From Gnetum montanum (lineage: Eukaryota > Streptophyta > Gnetopsida > Gnetales > Gnetaceae), in contig MNCI01017484.1 of assembly GCA_015680685.1 (NCBI GenBank), forward strand, positions 124,966 through 188,965: a stretch of DNA of 64,000 bases, given 5' to 3'. The notes beneath the pieces were generated by a model. That model was not told where the DNA came from. It searched no databases and worked only from the letters and a program-made list of their open reading frames with translations. Positions 11,490 through 23,329 of this stretch are shown one piece after another; positions within the stretch are counted from its first letter, which is position 1; every line of letters starts with the position of its first letter. Both the position numbers and the translations under genes were made by a program.

Positions 11490-11508
11490 TTTCATTCTAT
11501 GTTGGCAG
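11490..11508 (+). other. Candidate splice acceptor before pol
   Basis: A pyrimidine-rich stretch ends in TATGTTGGCAG at 11508, just upstream of the open frame leading into RT (KQEMEIHRKLYTPL). Ogre elements remove an intron between protease and RT, so this may be the 3' end of an element intron spanning the antisense gene. I found no convincing donor. Confidence 0.4.
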
Positions 11509-13010
11509 GTTAAGCAAGAGATGGAAATCCATCGCAAACTTTACACACCTTTAACATTAGCAGGGCCACAGGGCAAGCTCGCAAGATAGTTGAACCCCAA
11601 CATGATCGACTAGGAGTCGACCACAACTAGCACTATAGAAACCTTAGAAGCATCCTCGGATTCACCCAAGTATCTGGTTCAAGCACTAGACTTAGAGGCC
11701 GAGGATGTTACCAAGGACCCTCTCGTCGAGGCACATGTGACCACATCAAAGGGGGAAGTGAAGATGTTGAAACTCAGCTCCCTCCTAGACACACAAATGC
11801 ACAAAAATGTAGCCAAGATCCTGCAAGACAATGTCAATGTCTTTGCATGGTTGTACAACAACATGCCGGGTCTGGATCCACAGTTGATTCAGCACAACAT
11901 CATCCTAGATCCACACATGAAAGCAGTCAAGCAGAAGGCTTACAAAGTTAAGTTGGAAATCGCACTAGCCATGAGGGATGAAATCATCAAGCTATACCAA
12001 GCAAGTTTCATCCACACGGTTGACTATTCAGAGTGGGTATCCAACATCGTTGTGGTTTCGAAGAAAATGGGAGGAATACGAATTTGTATAGACTTTCAAG
12101 ACTTGAACAAGGCAATGATCAAAGAAAACTTCCCACTCCCGAGCATTGATAAGCTCATCGACACCACGGCTGGCCATGCTCTGCTATCCTTCATGGATGG
12201 TTTCTCCAGATACAACCAAATCTACATTAACCTAGAGCACCAGCTATCAACGACCTTCATGACCCCATGGGGGACCTTCTACTATACCATGATGCCTTTC
12301 AGGCTCAAGAATGCTAGAGCAACCTACTAGCGAGCCATGACTTACATTTTCAGTGACTACATCCTATAAACACTAAACTACTATGTGGATGATATAGCAG
12401 TCAATTCCCAAGGAGGCAACTAATCACCCATGCGATCTAGGGGTAGTCCTCAAGCACTGTCAAATGCATGACTTATGCCTCAATCCTAAGAAGTGTGTCT
12501 TCGGGGTGAAAACTAGATGCATATTAGGGTTCGTAGTATCAGAGGCTGGAATACGGGTGAACCCTGACAAAGTCAAGGCCATCATCAACCTAACACCTCC
12601 CACAAACCTTAAGTAGTTACGTGGTTTGCAAGGTAGAGTGCAATTCATTCGAAAGTTTATAGCAAGGTTGATCGATAAGTTACACCCTATGCAACATCTT
12701 CTGAAGAAGGGGGTTAGCTTCAAATGGACAACCTAGTGTCAATAAGCCTTCGATGACCTAAAGAAGGAACTCTCACACCTCCTGACTGTGCATCCACCAC
12801 AAAGGGATAAACCCTTCTTTATCTACCTCACCACCTCCGACACATCTGTCATGGCACTGCTATGTCAGAAAGAAGACGATGACTCTGAGATACCAGTGTA
12901 TTATCTAAGTCACGCGCTAATAGCACATGAGGCAAAATACAACGAAGTGGAGAGGAATTGCCTGGCTTTAGTGTTCGCACTAAAAAAGTGACGGCATTAC
13001 CTGTTCCGTA
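11509..13010 (+). pseudogene. pol: Reverse transcriptase and RNase H of element 1
   Basis: This domain would copy element RNA into DNA. RT is in one frame from about 11509: WVSNIVVVSKK, IRICIDFQDLNKA, FPLPSIDKL, LLSFMDGFSRYNQI, and the YVDD active site at 12382. A frameshift near 12420 moves the reading to the next frame (LNPKKCVFGV, LRGLQGRVQFIRKFIARL). The classical RNase H part follows (LSHALIAHEAKYNEVERN, about 12880-12960). Stops are mostly TAG. The YVDD residues are intact, but the stops and frameshift make it non-functional. Confidence 0.85.
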
Positions 13011-13199
13011 GTACAACCAACATCATTTGCAAAAGCAATATACTCTAGGTTATTATTAACAACTTATACGAAAGTAGCAAGATAGCCCAATGGAAGGCAC
13101 CATGGATTTTGATTTACGTTATGTAAGTCAATCATCGACAAAGGGTCAAGCCATAGCAACCTAGCTCACAGCCTCGCCAATCGACGACCAAGCAACCAT

Positions 13200-13735
13200 A
13201 GACCCCGAATTCCCGGATGAATACGTTAGCAATGTCCACATCATCTTGTCACATCTTGAAGCCACCTTACACTTCAATGGTGCATCAACCGTGCGAGGGG
13301 GTAGTGCCACTATCATCATCACATTTCCCTCTGGGGAAATACATCCATCTGCTTATCAATTTACATTCCCTTACACCAACAATGTGGCAGAATACGAGGG
13401 GCTACTTAGAGGCCTCTTAACTACCCGAGTGTTGCGCATACAACACCTGGCAATCTAGGGAGATTCACAACTGGTCGTGAATCAAATCACCGAGGTCTAC
13501 GCCTGCAAAGCTATGCACCTACAACCCTACTGTGATCTAGCGAAAATATTGCTTAAGCAATTTGCAACCGCAGATGTGCAACATGTGCCACACAACGAGA
13601 ACACCGTGGTAGATGCCTTAGCAACCCTTGCATTAAACATTCCATCACATTCCTTGGCAAACCTGCCAACCTCGATTATAGAATGCACAAAGCCTATCAC
13701 TCAGGTGGAACTTGTGGCTTCTGTCAATGCTGCAA
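13200..13735 (+). pseudogene. Second (archaeal-type) RNase H of element 1
   Basis: The frame returns to that of the RT N-terminus. The block LHFNGAS, TNNVAEYEGLLRGL, GDSQLVVNQI and VVDALATLAL matches the additional aRNase H of Tat elements, which follows the retroviral-type domain. The first catalytic Asp of the usual DGAS is Asn here (codon at 13276), consistent with a G-to-A change. It is followed directly by the integrase region in the same frame. Confidence 0.75.
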
Positions 13736-14988
13736 ATACCTAGGAGTGGTATGCCAACATTAAAACTTATCTACAACATGGTGAACCCCCAGGTGGATTG
13801 ACATCTACCTAGAGAGATGCAATCCGTAAGCGTGCCTGGCAATACGTGCTCATGGGGAACAACGCCCTATGTAGATGTTCATACGACGGGATATTGCTGG
13901 CATGTGTGGGTGATGAGCAAGCACAAAAGGTAGTTAATGAAGTTCATGAGGGGCTGTGTGGTGGACACATAGCACCCAAGTCTATGGCAGTGAAAATCAA
14001 ATGCCTAAGGTACTACTAGCCCCACATGGAACGTGACTACCTATCGAAAGTCAAGACATGTGACACATGCCAAAGATATGCAAATATCATACATGTCTCG
14101 CCTACAGACCTACATCCAACACAATTCACATGGCCCTTCCAACGATGGGGATTAGACCTCATAGGGCCTATCATGCCTAAGTCCTCCGCAAGCCATAGCT
14201 TCATTTTCACCGCCACTAAGTACTTTACCAAGTGGGTGGAGGCTATTCCTGTAAGGAAAATGACGTCTCAGCAAATCTGCCATTTCATCCTCGACAACAT
14301 CGTAACAAGGTTTGGGCTTCCAATGACTATTGTGACCGACAATGGGCCATAGTTTAGCAGTATGGAAACCTAAACCTTCTGTAGCAATCTAGGCATTAAA
14401 CAATCATTTTCTTCTCCTTATTATTCGCAGGCGAACGGGCAGGCAGAGGCTAAAAATAATTCCATCATCAACTTGTTTAAGTGGATGCTTAACAATAGCA
14501 AGAGGCGATGGCACGAGCAAATCCTCTACGTCTTATGGGCCTACCAAACAACGTGCAGGACTGCAACAAGTAAGACCCCTTATAGTCTTGTTTATGGATC
14601 TGAAGCTGTGTTGCCTCTTAAGTTGTAGGTACCATCACTTCGGATGATCCTCGCGAATGTCGTGAGTGAAGCCTAGAACAACGAGTCACGAATCATTGAC
14701 CTTGACTCAATGGAGGAGGAGCACGCACAAATGCTGAGATGCATCGAGCACTACCAAAACAAATAGCAGTAAAAGCACCTTGTAGATATGCATCGACGGC
14801 CAGTGCAGAAGGGAGACCTCATCCTCAAGGTCGTTTGTGAGCACGTGAGCAAATTTTCAGCCAACTGGGAAGGTCCTTACATGGTCACTAAAGCCTTTAG
14901 GAATGGAGCCTTCAAGTTGGCGAACATGGACGGCAATGAGTTTGCCAACCCAATGAATCACTCGTATCTCAAGCCGTACTACATCTGA
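13736..14988 (+). pseudogene. Integrase of element 1
   Basis: Integrase inserts element DNA into the host. The HHCC zinc region reads HEGLCGGH and CDTCQRYA (about 13940-14080). The core has WGLDLIGPI, VTDNGP and GQAEAKN, supplying all three residues of the D,D-35-E triad. The C-terminal part (GDLILKVVCEH, GPYMVTKAF) runs to a stop at 14986-14988. There is no chromodomain, as expected for Tat. TAG stops occur after TDNGP and in the linker, but little frame shifting is seen. Confidence 0.85.
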
Positions 14989-14994
14989 AGTGCA

Positions 14995-15155
14995 ATGGCA
15001 ACGTCGACAACCATCCGCTATGACCTAAAACTGGCACTGTTAGTTTGGCATGACGTAAAACTAGCACAGCTTGTCCGCTATGATATTAAATTGGCATGTA
15101 TGGTCCGATGGGATCTTAAACCAGCGCGTGGTCTACCAAGACCTTAAATTGGATT
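14995..15155 (+). repeat. Third block of the spacer motif, after integrase
   Basis: CCGCTATGACCTAAAACTGGCA is followed at short intervals by GACGTAAAACTAGCA, GATATTAAATTGGCA, GATCTTAAACCAGCG and GACCTTAAATTGG. It starts within about 10 bases of the integrase stop. Confidence 0.7.
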
Positions 15156-16245
15156 CACGTCACATCCCCTGCGTGCATCCACGTCGAATACGCATCAGAC
15201 AAGCATGCATGATGCTGACGTGTGGGTGGGACGTCGTAGCTCTGGAACGTAGTTCACGATGCAATGAGAGCACAGTCTGGGACACAAGCAATGCCGCCAC
15301 CCTTGGCATCATGCTAACCCTTTGAAGATGCCGTATGGTGTCATACTAGCCCTCCGAACCTATCGTCGCCACAGCCGATCTCCCTGACAGTAGTTCTTGG
15401 GCTAGTTCCCGCATCAGGAGTTCTAGCAGTATTGTGGCCCAGCCACAATATTGTTACTCTCCAGACCCCTACCAACACCCTGGTTCGCATGACGTTTAGC
15501 TATGTGGTAGCTGATCCCATAGCTGAACTAAGAAGGCGTGCCCTTGGCAGGGATTCCAATGCATTTGCACTCGCAACAACCCTCGACACTCTGGAGGCCA
15601 GCTCCTCCACGCTAGTGCTGCCAAGGCCATTGTTGGCCTTCCTGCTTTGGACATTGTACACAAAAAACGATGTCCAATAGTTTCAATAGCACTAGCAGCT
15701 AGCAAGACCTTTGCCTTTGCGGGCACGGCTCATCACAGCAGCAAATGCTACAGCATCGCGAAGCGAGTGCCTCGACTAGCTCAGCTACTTGAGAGTGAAA
15801 ATTCCATGATGTGTGTAACACAACTTGCCGTATGGAAAGCTGTTGTAGGTAGGTCAAAACCCTTCATGGATGTAACAGAACTCATCCTGCGAAGGAAACA
15901 CCTGTCCTACGAGAGGTTGAAGAACAACGCCATCCAAAGATGAAAACGCAGATGAGTCCCTTAGAGCACTCCGATGATGGACTTTGCTAAACATCATCTT
16001 TGCTCTCTGCCTTAACCTCTACAAAACCAATGCAAAACTCTCAAGTGTGGCCAAGTGACGTCTCTACACTCACCAAGCGACAACATCAGCATTTCGCCTG
16101 CTGCGGTGTTTCGTATTCTTTGTCAACGTCTATCGAGCCAGTCCTCCAGACGTCGACAAAGAGGGGCCAATGAAACACCCAAAAAAATTCAAAATCATTC
16201 TTGCTTCACCAGGCCTTGCACTTTGTGTAAGCACCACGACAGTTC
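15156..16245. other. 3' untranslated region of element 1, no gene recognised
   Basis: Several short open frames exist (for example 15432-15680 and 15647-15943), but none has recognisable motifs or a matching frame elsewhere. Base composition is more GC-rich than the flanks. Confidence 0.5.
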
Positions 16246-16263
16246 TTTGGGAGGAGAACGCTT
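16246..16263 (+). other. Candidate polypurine tract of element 1
   Basis: TTTGGGAGGAGAACG is the best purine run upstream of the 3' LTR and is soon followed by TGAGTCC, which could be the LTR start. It cannot be confirmed because the matching 5' LTR edge lies outside the window. Confidence 0.35.
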
Positions 16264-17830
16264 TGAGTCCAGGCTGGCCAGTTTGGAAAATTTTCTACTT
16301 TAGGTGTAAACAGGCTCTACGGGTCATCCTGCGTGTCCGCCTAAGTAGCCTACCTAGCTGATAGCCTACTCAGAAACGATGCACGGAGTTGGCAGTAGCA
16401 TTCTGGATGCACGAAATAGTTCAGCAAGTTTTCTAAGTCACGAAGTCTGCTACGCCTCGCTACGTAGTATAGCAAGCTTCAGAAGACAATTGCAAAATGA
16501 AGTGCCACACTACACTACGCCACATGACATAGCATAGCATGGCAATAGCTTCACCACCAGTTCCCCATGCTTAATTTTAAATCCTTCAACAATGTCCCTT
16601 TTCATCAGGAAGCAACGGACCATGTTTGTTGCTACACTACACTGAGCTCCAAGGCGTAGCAAGGTGTAGCAATCCTGTGGAAGAGACAAAAGGTAGCTCA
16701 AAGGGCAGAATCAGCAAATTTGCAAGTCTTGCGGAAGTAAAGTTTGTAAATCAACAAAGTTTTCACGACTAAGGCCAATTACTACACTATGCTACGCTAC
16801 GTAGCGTAGCATAGCATAGCAAACATGCAACACACATGTAGCGGAACGCACAACAAGGTGCTACGCTACGCCAAACATGCTACGCTACAAAGCACAGCAG
16901 GGCATGCGAGTGGTTGTGCGACATCAATGCACTTCACCTAATCAGACTATTGGCAAACATCTCTAGATGTTGACGATGCAATTATGGCATAGCAGGTTTA
17001 CAATTATGACATAACAAGTTCGCATTACAACAGTCTTGCAGGTCCAACAATCATACGCGACACATGTGGTGCCAACAAGTCAACATGGGCTCGGGGCACA
17101 TGGCATCCAAACCACCCCTTTTGCATGCCCTTGACCCTATAAATACCCTAACAAGCAGCATTCAATGGTTCAGTTCGAAATTTTTCAACAAACAACATTC
17201 AAAAAGTGAGGAATTCTCCCTGATTCCTTGACTTTTCACCTCCTTAGCATTCACTCTGGCCTTCAAGTTTTCTTTCATGTGCATTGTAACATCAAGCATT
17301 GTAAGCTTTCTGTTTGACACTCCAAACAGTTAGCATTTTTAGCTAGCATATTGTCCCATTCCCTTTCTACCACCTTGGTAGAATCCCTGCATTGTCAGTG
17401 CCCAAGGTTGCACCCAAGCGCGCAACCTGTCTTGCTCCACACGTCTTGGTTACTCTTGGGATCTCTACACTTTATCACGCTGTGCAATCGACTGTATCCA
17501 CCTTGATAGAGCAAGCTTGTAGCTTCGGAGTGGTGCATTTTTAACCATATCTTACTTTGTTTCCTGCTCATTGTTACGTTTTTACACTATTTTTCTTTTT
17601 CTGCTTTATTTACTTTCAAGCATTACTCCGCATTTCCATTCCTGTTTCAAAATATATGTTGCAAAAGACTATATAGACACCGATTAAGTCCCTTTCTGAT
17701 CGACCAGACTATTCAGGGTGCCCCATATCCACACACACCCATCACGGCCCTCCCGTGGGTACGGGGTCAAAACTGTCGCATCCGCTGACCCCTCGGTGTT
17801 TTCCAGCCATCAACGTTTTTGGTCACTACA
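16264..17830 (+). repeat. 3' LTR of element 1
   Basis: The part from 17060 to 17830 matches 1-770 and includes TATAAATA at 17138-17145. The start is inferred from a polypurine-like run, giving about 1.57 kb. U3 (16400-16900) is packed with TAGCATAGCA and CTACGCTACG words, some forming short inverted repeats such as GCTACGTAGC. It ends in CACTACA at 17830. Confidence 0.75.
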
Positions 17831-18126
17831 GAACGGATGTTGAAGCTAGGTTAATTTAGACTTACTTAGTTAGTTAGAGTTAGTAATTAGTCTTTTCAAC
17901 CCTTCACTTCTCAGCATAGGAGATAAAACATAAAAGACTATAAAAATCATATACCTCAGATTTACTTAACCATACAACCGTGACAATTACAAGTCTGAGA
18001 AGACAATGAATAATTAACCTAAGTGTTCCATGAGACGTGTAGGCACTTAGTGTGCAGAGTTCGACCAGATTGCACGTGCTATGCTCGTATTCGTATGGTT
18101 GAGTGTAGGGGTACCTCGCCACTCAT
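17831..18126 (+). repeat. Right part of an Athila-like LTR interrupted by element 1
   Basis: GAACGGATGTTGAAGCTAGG onward matches the final about 290 bases of the LTR at 41557-42372, ending with GTGTAGGGGTACCTCGCCACTCATCA. The match begins exactly where the LTR of element 1 stops, so element 1 probably landed inside this LTR. The left part would lie before the window. Confidence 0.75.
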
Positions 18127-20399
18127 CAACATGGAAGGACCAAAAATATATACATAACTAGATATTCAATACACAATAAATGTATTAGTCATATAGATGT
18201 AAAACCCTATGGAAGCATACATAAATATATGAATAAACATTTTAAAGTACATAAAAAGTTATTATAAACATTATATTATAATACATAGATGATAAGCTTC
18301 AAATGACTACATACTTAGATGTTAAGTGGGTAGAAGATTTAATAACCAAATAATCACACACTAGATGTATGATAAAATTTGGATCATTAACATTTTTTAG
18401 AACTATCAAACAAAATATAGGATCAATATCCTCTATGAAAGATGAATACTGTGAAATGCAAGATTTGTTGAAATAGCTAATGTGGTTTGACCAACTATTT
18501 AAAGAAATTAATATCTAATTATAAAAATTTATCATATTATATTATGATAATATGACAATAATCAAGATTACATCAAATCTAATTTATCAAAAATAGATTA
18601 TGCATAGTAAAATTAGCATATATTACTCACGTTAAATATATGAGAGCAAGTTTATTACCCTATAATCTATACACATCAATTTCTAAAAGGTAGGATAATT
18701 AGCCAAACCTTTACCAAAATAATATTTCCTATGATCTCAAGAATCCCTAGCATTATAAAATGCCTCTAACTAAAAAGTGAGAAGAAATAAAAATCCATGA
18801 AAATAATCAAGGTAGAATAAATGAGAAAAATGTGTGGCAGGAGGAGATTGGGAGTAGGGTCTCTTCTAATTTCCAAATTTGTAATTATTGTTTTTACTTC
18901 TTACTTGGTTACAAAGTAAGATAAAAACAAGATAGGTTAAGATTCCAAGAAGAACTACTCTAAGAAAGAAAAGTGTCAAAAAAATGACAATTCTTCTAAA
19001 GTTCATTACTTTAATTATTATGATATGGAACATTAGTAATAGGAATGAGAAAAGCCTAAGGCACCAATGAAAAAGGAAATTCAAACATGTAACATTTCAC
19101 TTTTTTATGTCGTTTAATTTTTTCTTAATTTTCTTAATTTTGATCTCATTATGATTTTTCTTTTTTTATTGATATGTATATATCTTTGTTAGATGGCTAC
19201 ATGTTATCTTAATATAGCTTATATGCTTGTTCTTTAGTGTGGCTATAAGCTTATGTGGTGGGATTCCTATGGTAGCATCACATGTTATTTATGGTTTCAT
19301 CTTATTTATGCATTATGATATATTATGCCTATGCATTAACTTGGTTGAATGAGTGACAGGTATCCTTGATGTCATAATGGCTTAGAGGTATCACTTTAAT
19401 ATGTACTTGGTGTGTTCTTACTTTTCATGTGGTTATGCTTTTTTACATATATGTTAGCATTGCCTTGTATTATTGATTAGTTGTCATATTAGGTAGCATG
19501 CTTAATTATGTATCATATTTTATTATTTGGCCTAACCTAGCTATGGTATTTTATTAATTAGTATTTTTATGTTGTTTAAGTTAATAATTTTATTATGCAT
19601 TATATATTTTATATCTTATTGTAGCAAGCCATATTAGTAGTGACTGAAAATTAGATTATATTAATTTATTTGTATTTTGTATTACATTAGCATTAATTAG
19701 TAGCTAGAATAGGTTGCAATTTTAGATTTTATTATATGGTATTAGTTTTTTTATGTTTATGTTTTTTATTACTTTCTTAAATGTTTTGTTAGAGATTATT
19801 ATATCTCATTATCAATTATTAGTTAGAAGGTTTTGATTAGTAGGATATGTTCATTTATTAGATACATTAAAATTACATTACACTTAGCATTAGTGGATAG
19901 TGAATTAGAAGTTAGTGATTTTTTGTTAATTAAGGTAGTTATCCTTTTACTATTTTTGGTATATGCTAGTGGATTTAATATGCTATTATGAACTCTAGTC
20001 TATGTTACACGAACACAATGAACCTTTCTTTCCATATTAATTATTAGATTTTTTCTAGTTACCTTATTGAATTTTAGGAAAATGCCTTATATCTAAGATA
20101 GAAAGTATAGTCCTATTAGATTTAAGTTAGAACCTAGTTATATGATAGACATCCTATGTTGAGGAAGCATACACTTTAGTGGTTGCATTGCTATTATGGT
20201 TGTGGTAGTAGGATGTGTCTCACGGCTACTTTATGTGCTTAGTGGATTGTATGTAGTGTACTTATTTCCATAAAATTCATTTCAACATTAAATAGGTAAG
20301 TTATTTTAGATATTTTTATGTTAAGTATCAAATTTTCTTAGGTTTCATAGTGCTTAGAGTTTTCTATTTCATGATTCTTTCCTACTAGTAGTTTGAAGC
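18127..20399. other. AT-rich stretch, no gene recognised
   Basis: Over 2 kb of AT-rich sequence with dense stops in all frames, long T-rich runs (19100-20350) and no motif I can place. No primer site follows the LTR end at 18126. Confidence 0.5.
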
Positions 20400-21551
20400 A
20401 AGTTCATTCCAATGATTAATCACCTTTAAATAATAAATCCAATTATTATGAAAAGACATTAACTTTTGCTAAAAAGCAAGAAAACTAGATATCTTCAATT
20501 ATTCAATTATAAGATTACAACAAGGTTCCCAAAACTCAAAAAACATTGAAAACCTCTCAAAATACCTAAATGTTATTATAGAGCATAAGGCTCTAGAACC
20601 ACACAATGGTTATTCTAAATGTAAGACACAACCAATGGAAAATATTTCCCACATGCTAGGACTAAGATTCAATTTATAGAAGTAAATAAGAGGTAAGAAC
20701 ACATACATCAATTCACATACATTGACCCTGAAACTACAACCATACCGACACTCATTCAAGGTGCTCTATCACACTCTTGCCAAGCCCTCCTCAACTCTCA
20801 CCAAGACTTCTCTATCCTTCTCTATGCATCCATGAACATGTAACACCAACAAATTTATTAAGAAAACAAGATAAAAACCTAGAGAAATTTTTCACAAATT
20901 TAACTTGGAGTTTCCATGCTATTTATATCTTTTTCCTCCATCTCCTACATGTTTCCTAACCTAGAATGGCAAAATCCAAAAGTTTTCCAACTGTACGAGT
21001 CATCCTTGGTCTCCTTAGGTCATCTCCCACAAAAACACCACTTTTAGCTAAGGTGTCTATTGTTTTTTGGGAGACATTTCTTCTTGGCCAAGACATCTCC
21101 TCTAGTGTAAGATGTGTTGTCCTAGACATATGTACTATTGATAAGATGTCTTCCATGAGACATCTTATCTCAAGTCAAGACATCTCCTCTAAGATCAAGA
21201 CATCTTCTAAGATAACTCCACTCTTAGGTAAAACATCTCTTTACCTCCAAGACATCTTCACAAAGCCCAAAACCTATAAAACACACATGTAGGGAAGAAC
21301 AAGGGGATCATAAGGGGTGACCCTACACTAGCTCTCCCACCCTTTAAAAAGTAAAGTCATGTGAACAAGGGAGTAGGGGTTAAAGTAATCATTCACTCAT
21401 GAAGTTTGGACTCATGGACTCATACAACATCATCCATAGAGTAATCCTTCAAATGGATTAATATTCATGTCTCTTAACTTCTCAAGTACTATAAGCTTCC
21501 ATCTACTTGAGTATGATTACCTTCCTCTCCATTTATGGCTTAGACTGATCA
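20400..21551 (-). repeat. 3' LTR of element D (left edge uncertain)
   Basis: The minus-strand start TGATCAG (21551) directly follows the polypurine run GAAGGGGGATAT. A minus-strand TATA (AGATATAAATAG) lies at about 20919-20930. The putative U3 at 20985-21260 is full of AAGACATCT/AGATGTCTT words. The LTR end is not fixed because the partner copy is missing. Confidence 0.5.
20919..20930 (-). promoter_or_regulatory. TATA box in element D LTR
   Basis: AGATATAAATAG on the minus strand, about 620 bases into the LTR, is the best TATA candidate downstream of the repeated-motif block. Confidence 0.4.
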
Positions 21552-21563
21552 ATATCCCCCTTC
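21552..21563 (-). other. Polypurine tract of element D
   Basis: GAAGGGGGATAT on the minus strand lies directly before TGATCAG. It is the expected plus-strand primer at the end of the internal region. Confidence 0.6.
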
Positions 21564-22017
21564 AACTCATCAATGTTATCTCATATGATCCTCTCATTAA
21601 CTTGCTCATGATAGTTCATAATATCTAAAATATTAAATAGAAAAGACATACTAACATCATTTGGTAAATCAATCTCAAAAACATTATCATTAATCTTGGC
21701 CTTAAATTTGAAAGGTCCCATCTTTGTGGCTTTCAACTTGGAGAAGTTAACACTTCTCAACTTCTTCTTTAGGTGCATCCAAACTAAGTCACCAATAGCA
21801 ACCTTTGGCTTTCATTTTTCCTCATTCCATTTAGAACTTTCTCTTTAGCCTTTTTCTCAAGATTTGATTTTACTTGAACATGGAGATTCCTTATCTCTTT
21901 TACACAATTAGCATTAAGTTGAGCTTTACCATCAAAGCTCTATAAAGTTTCCACCATCTTTACACAAAATCCATAGTTCACCTCAAATATATTTTCACTA
22001 TTAGCAACATGAAAAGA
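21564..22017 (-). pseudogene. Integrase C-terminal region of element D
   Basis: KATKMGPFKFKAKINDN and FEIDLPNDVSMSF match the C-terminal DNA-binding region of gypsy integrases (GPF...INDNAY.IDLP). An upstream block (KSNLEKKAKEKVLNG) is in another frame. It is separated from the catalytic core by the solo LTR at 22023-22598. Stops and frameshifts are frequent. Confidence 0.7.
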
Positions 22018-22022
22018 ATTAT

Positions 22023-22598
22023 TGTAACATCCCTATTCCCAAATGGTGTTGTTGCATAACGAATATGGTGCCTCTTCATAACAAGTGTTATCATTATTAT
22101 AACAAAGCCTGAAAGGGAGTTTTGTAATTGAGACTCAAAAGGGTACATTGTAGTAATGGACATATCTCTTGGGGTAACCTTTGGCAGTTTTACTTAAGGC
22201 ATTTATACCTAGGCTTAGATTTCATGCCAGCATGGGCATAGTGGAGATAGAAAAAGATGAGTCATGGGAGCTGAGTGAAGTAGGACAAGTAGAGAATTGG
22301 TCATTCCTTCTAGCCTGTTGTAGGCCTAACCATGGTGGCAATGTTGGATTTTCTCTAAGGGATAGTTGTTGAAGGAATAAAACCCCAAAAAACACTCTTA
22401 GAGCATGATCCAGATACAGTATTCTATACCAATAAAGCATTCTTTGCTTTTTCCTTCTACATTTTTTATGTTATTTCCTTTACACATAATGTTGAATGTT
22501 ACATATATTTTGTGTTTGGTATATTGTCTTCTTATGCATAATGTCTAATATAATGTATATTTGACATTTTCCATGACATCTAAGAACAGGATGTCATA
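22023..22598 (+). repeat. Solo LTR inserted in element D integrase, TSD ATTAT
   Basis: The insert begins TGTAACATCCC and ends ...GATGTCATA. The five bases before it (22018-22022, ATTAT) equal those after it (22599-22603). The surrounding minus-strand integrase coding stops at one side and resumes on the other. No internal coding or second LTR is present, so it looks like a solo LTR of about 576 bp. The terminal CA appears as TA. Confidence 0.6.
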
Positions 22599-22603
22599 AT
22601 TAT

Positions 22604-23310
22604 TGTATTAAAAAATCAACATGACACAAAACTTTTTTCCACCTATTTAACTACTCATCACATAAACATCTCAAAATGTTTAGCTTGGATTTATTCATCA
22701 CATCTATTTGGTCATCAAGTTATGAATGATATGTAGTAGCAAAATTCAACTTTGTTCCTAAAATTTTCCAAAGGAACCTCCAAAAGTGACTTGTAAATTT
22801 GGAGTCTCTATCCCTAACAATATTTAATAGAATTCCATGCAACTTCACAACATGCTAGAAAAACAAATGAGTAACATGAGAAGCATCACTTACATTCTTA
22901 CATGGAATGAAGTATGCCATCTTTGAAAACCTATCAACAACAACAAAAATTGCATCATTCCTAGTTTTGATTTTTGAAATCCCCCTCATAAAATTCATAG
23001 GAAAACTTTCCCATGGATCCTTGGGTATTGGCAAAGGCATATAATATTCATCCTCTTCTTTACCTTCTTTAAACTTCTAATAAGTCAAGCATTGCTTCAC
23101 AAAATTCAAAACTTTAGTTGTCATACTAGCCCAAAAATAGTGCATACCCATAACTTTCAATGTTGTATCCTTGGCCATACCACTAAAATGCTTTTCAAAT
23201 AAAATATTTTCTCTAAAATCATAATTAGGAATACATACCATTCCATTCTTAAATAACAGTTCACCTTGAATATGATGGTTACTCCATTGGTCTATCCTAC
23301 TTATCAATGG
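22604..23310 (-). pseudogene. Integrase zinc finger and catalytic core of element D
   Basis: Reading leftward from 23310, an HHCC region (MGMHYFWASMTTKV, VKQCLTY) is followed by [40 protein letters not shown] and the core's end near TTYHS, DDQIDVMN. The first DDE Asp of the usual W..M.DF is Asn here; the second Asp (DRDSKF) remains. The final Glu position reads DDQID, so is probably Asp. Confidence 0.78.
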
Positions 23311-23329
23311 CTATTTGAGGCTCCTCTAA

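Larger units (their letters stand above)
1..17830 (+). mobile_element. Element 1: giant Tat/Ogre-like Ty3/gypsy LTR retrotransposon, decayed
   Basis: Positions 1-770 and 17060-17830 are a direct repeat containing matching TATA boxes. Between them lie, in order, a primer site, tandem-repeat leader, gag, aspartic protease, a 6-kb insert with an antisense gene, RT, RNase H, a second archaeal-type RNase H, and integrase. Dual RNase H and a long gap between protease and RT are hallmarks of the Tat lineage, including Ogre. The window opens inside the 5' LTR, so the true length exceeds 17.8 kb, probably about 18.6 kb if the LTR starts as inferred in the 3' copy. Every coding part has in-frame stops, so the copy is dead. 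Confidence 0.88.

Noticed and set aside
15432-15943. Open frames of 82 and 98 codons after integrase
   Set aside because: No conserved motif, located in the 3' untranslated part of element 1, and no similar frame in G.
18127-20399. Intact host gene in the AT-rich stretch
   Set aside because: Stops are dense in all frames and no exon-like block or splice pattern could be supported.
21564-21780. Chromodomain at the end of D integrase
   Set aside because: The frame ends soon after the GPF...IDLP block and no aromatic-cage chromodomain pattern can be read.
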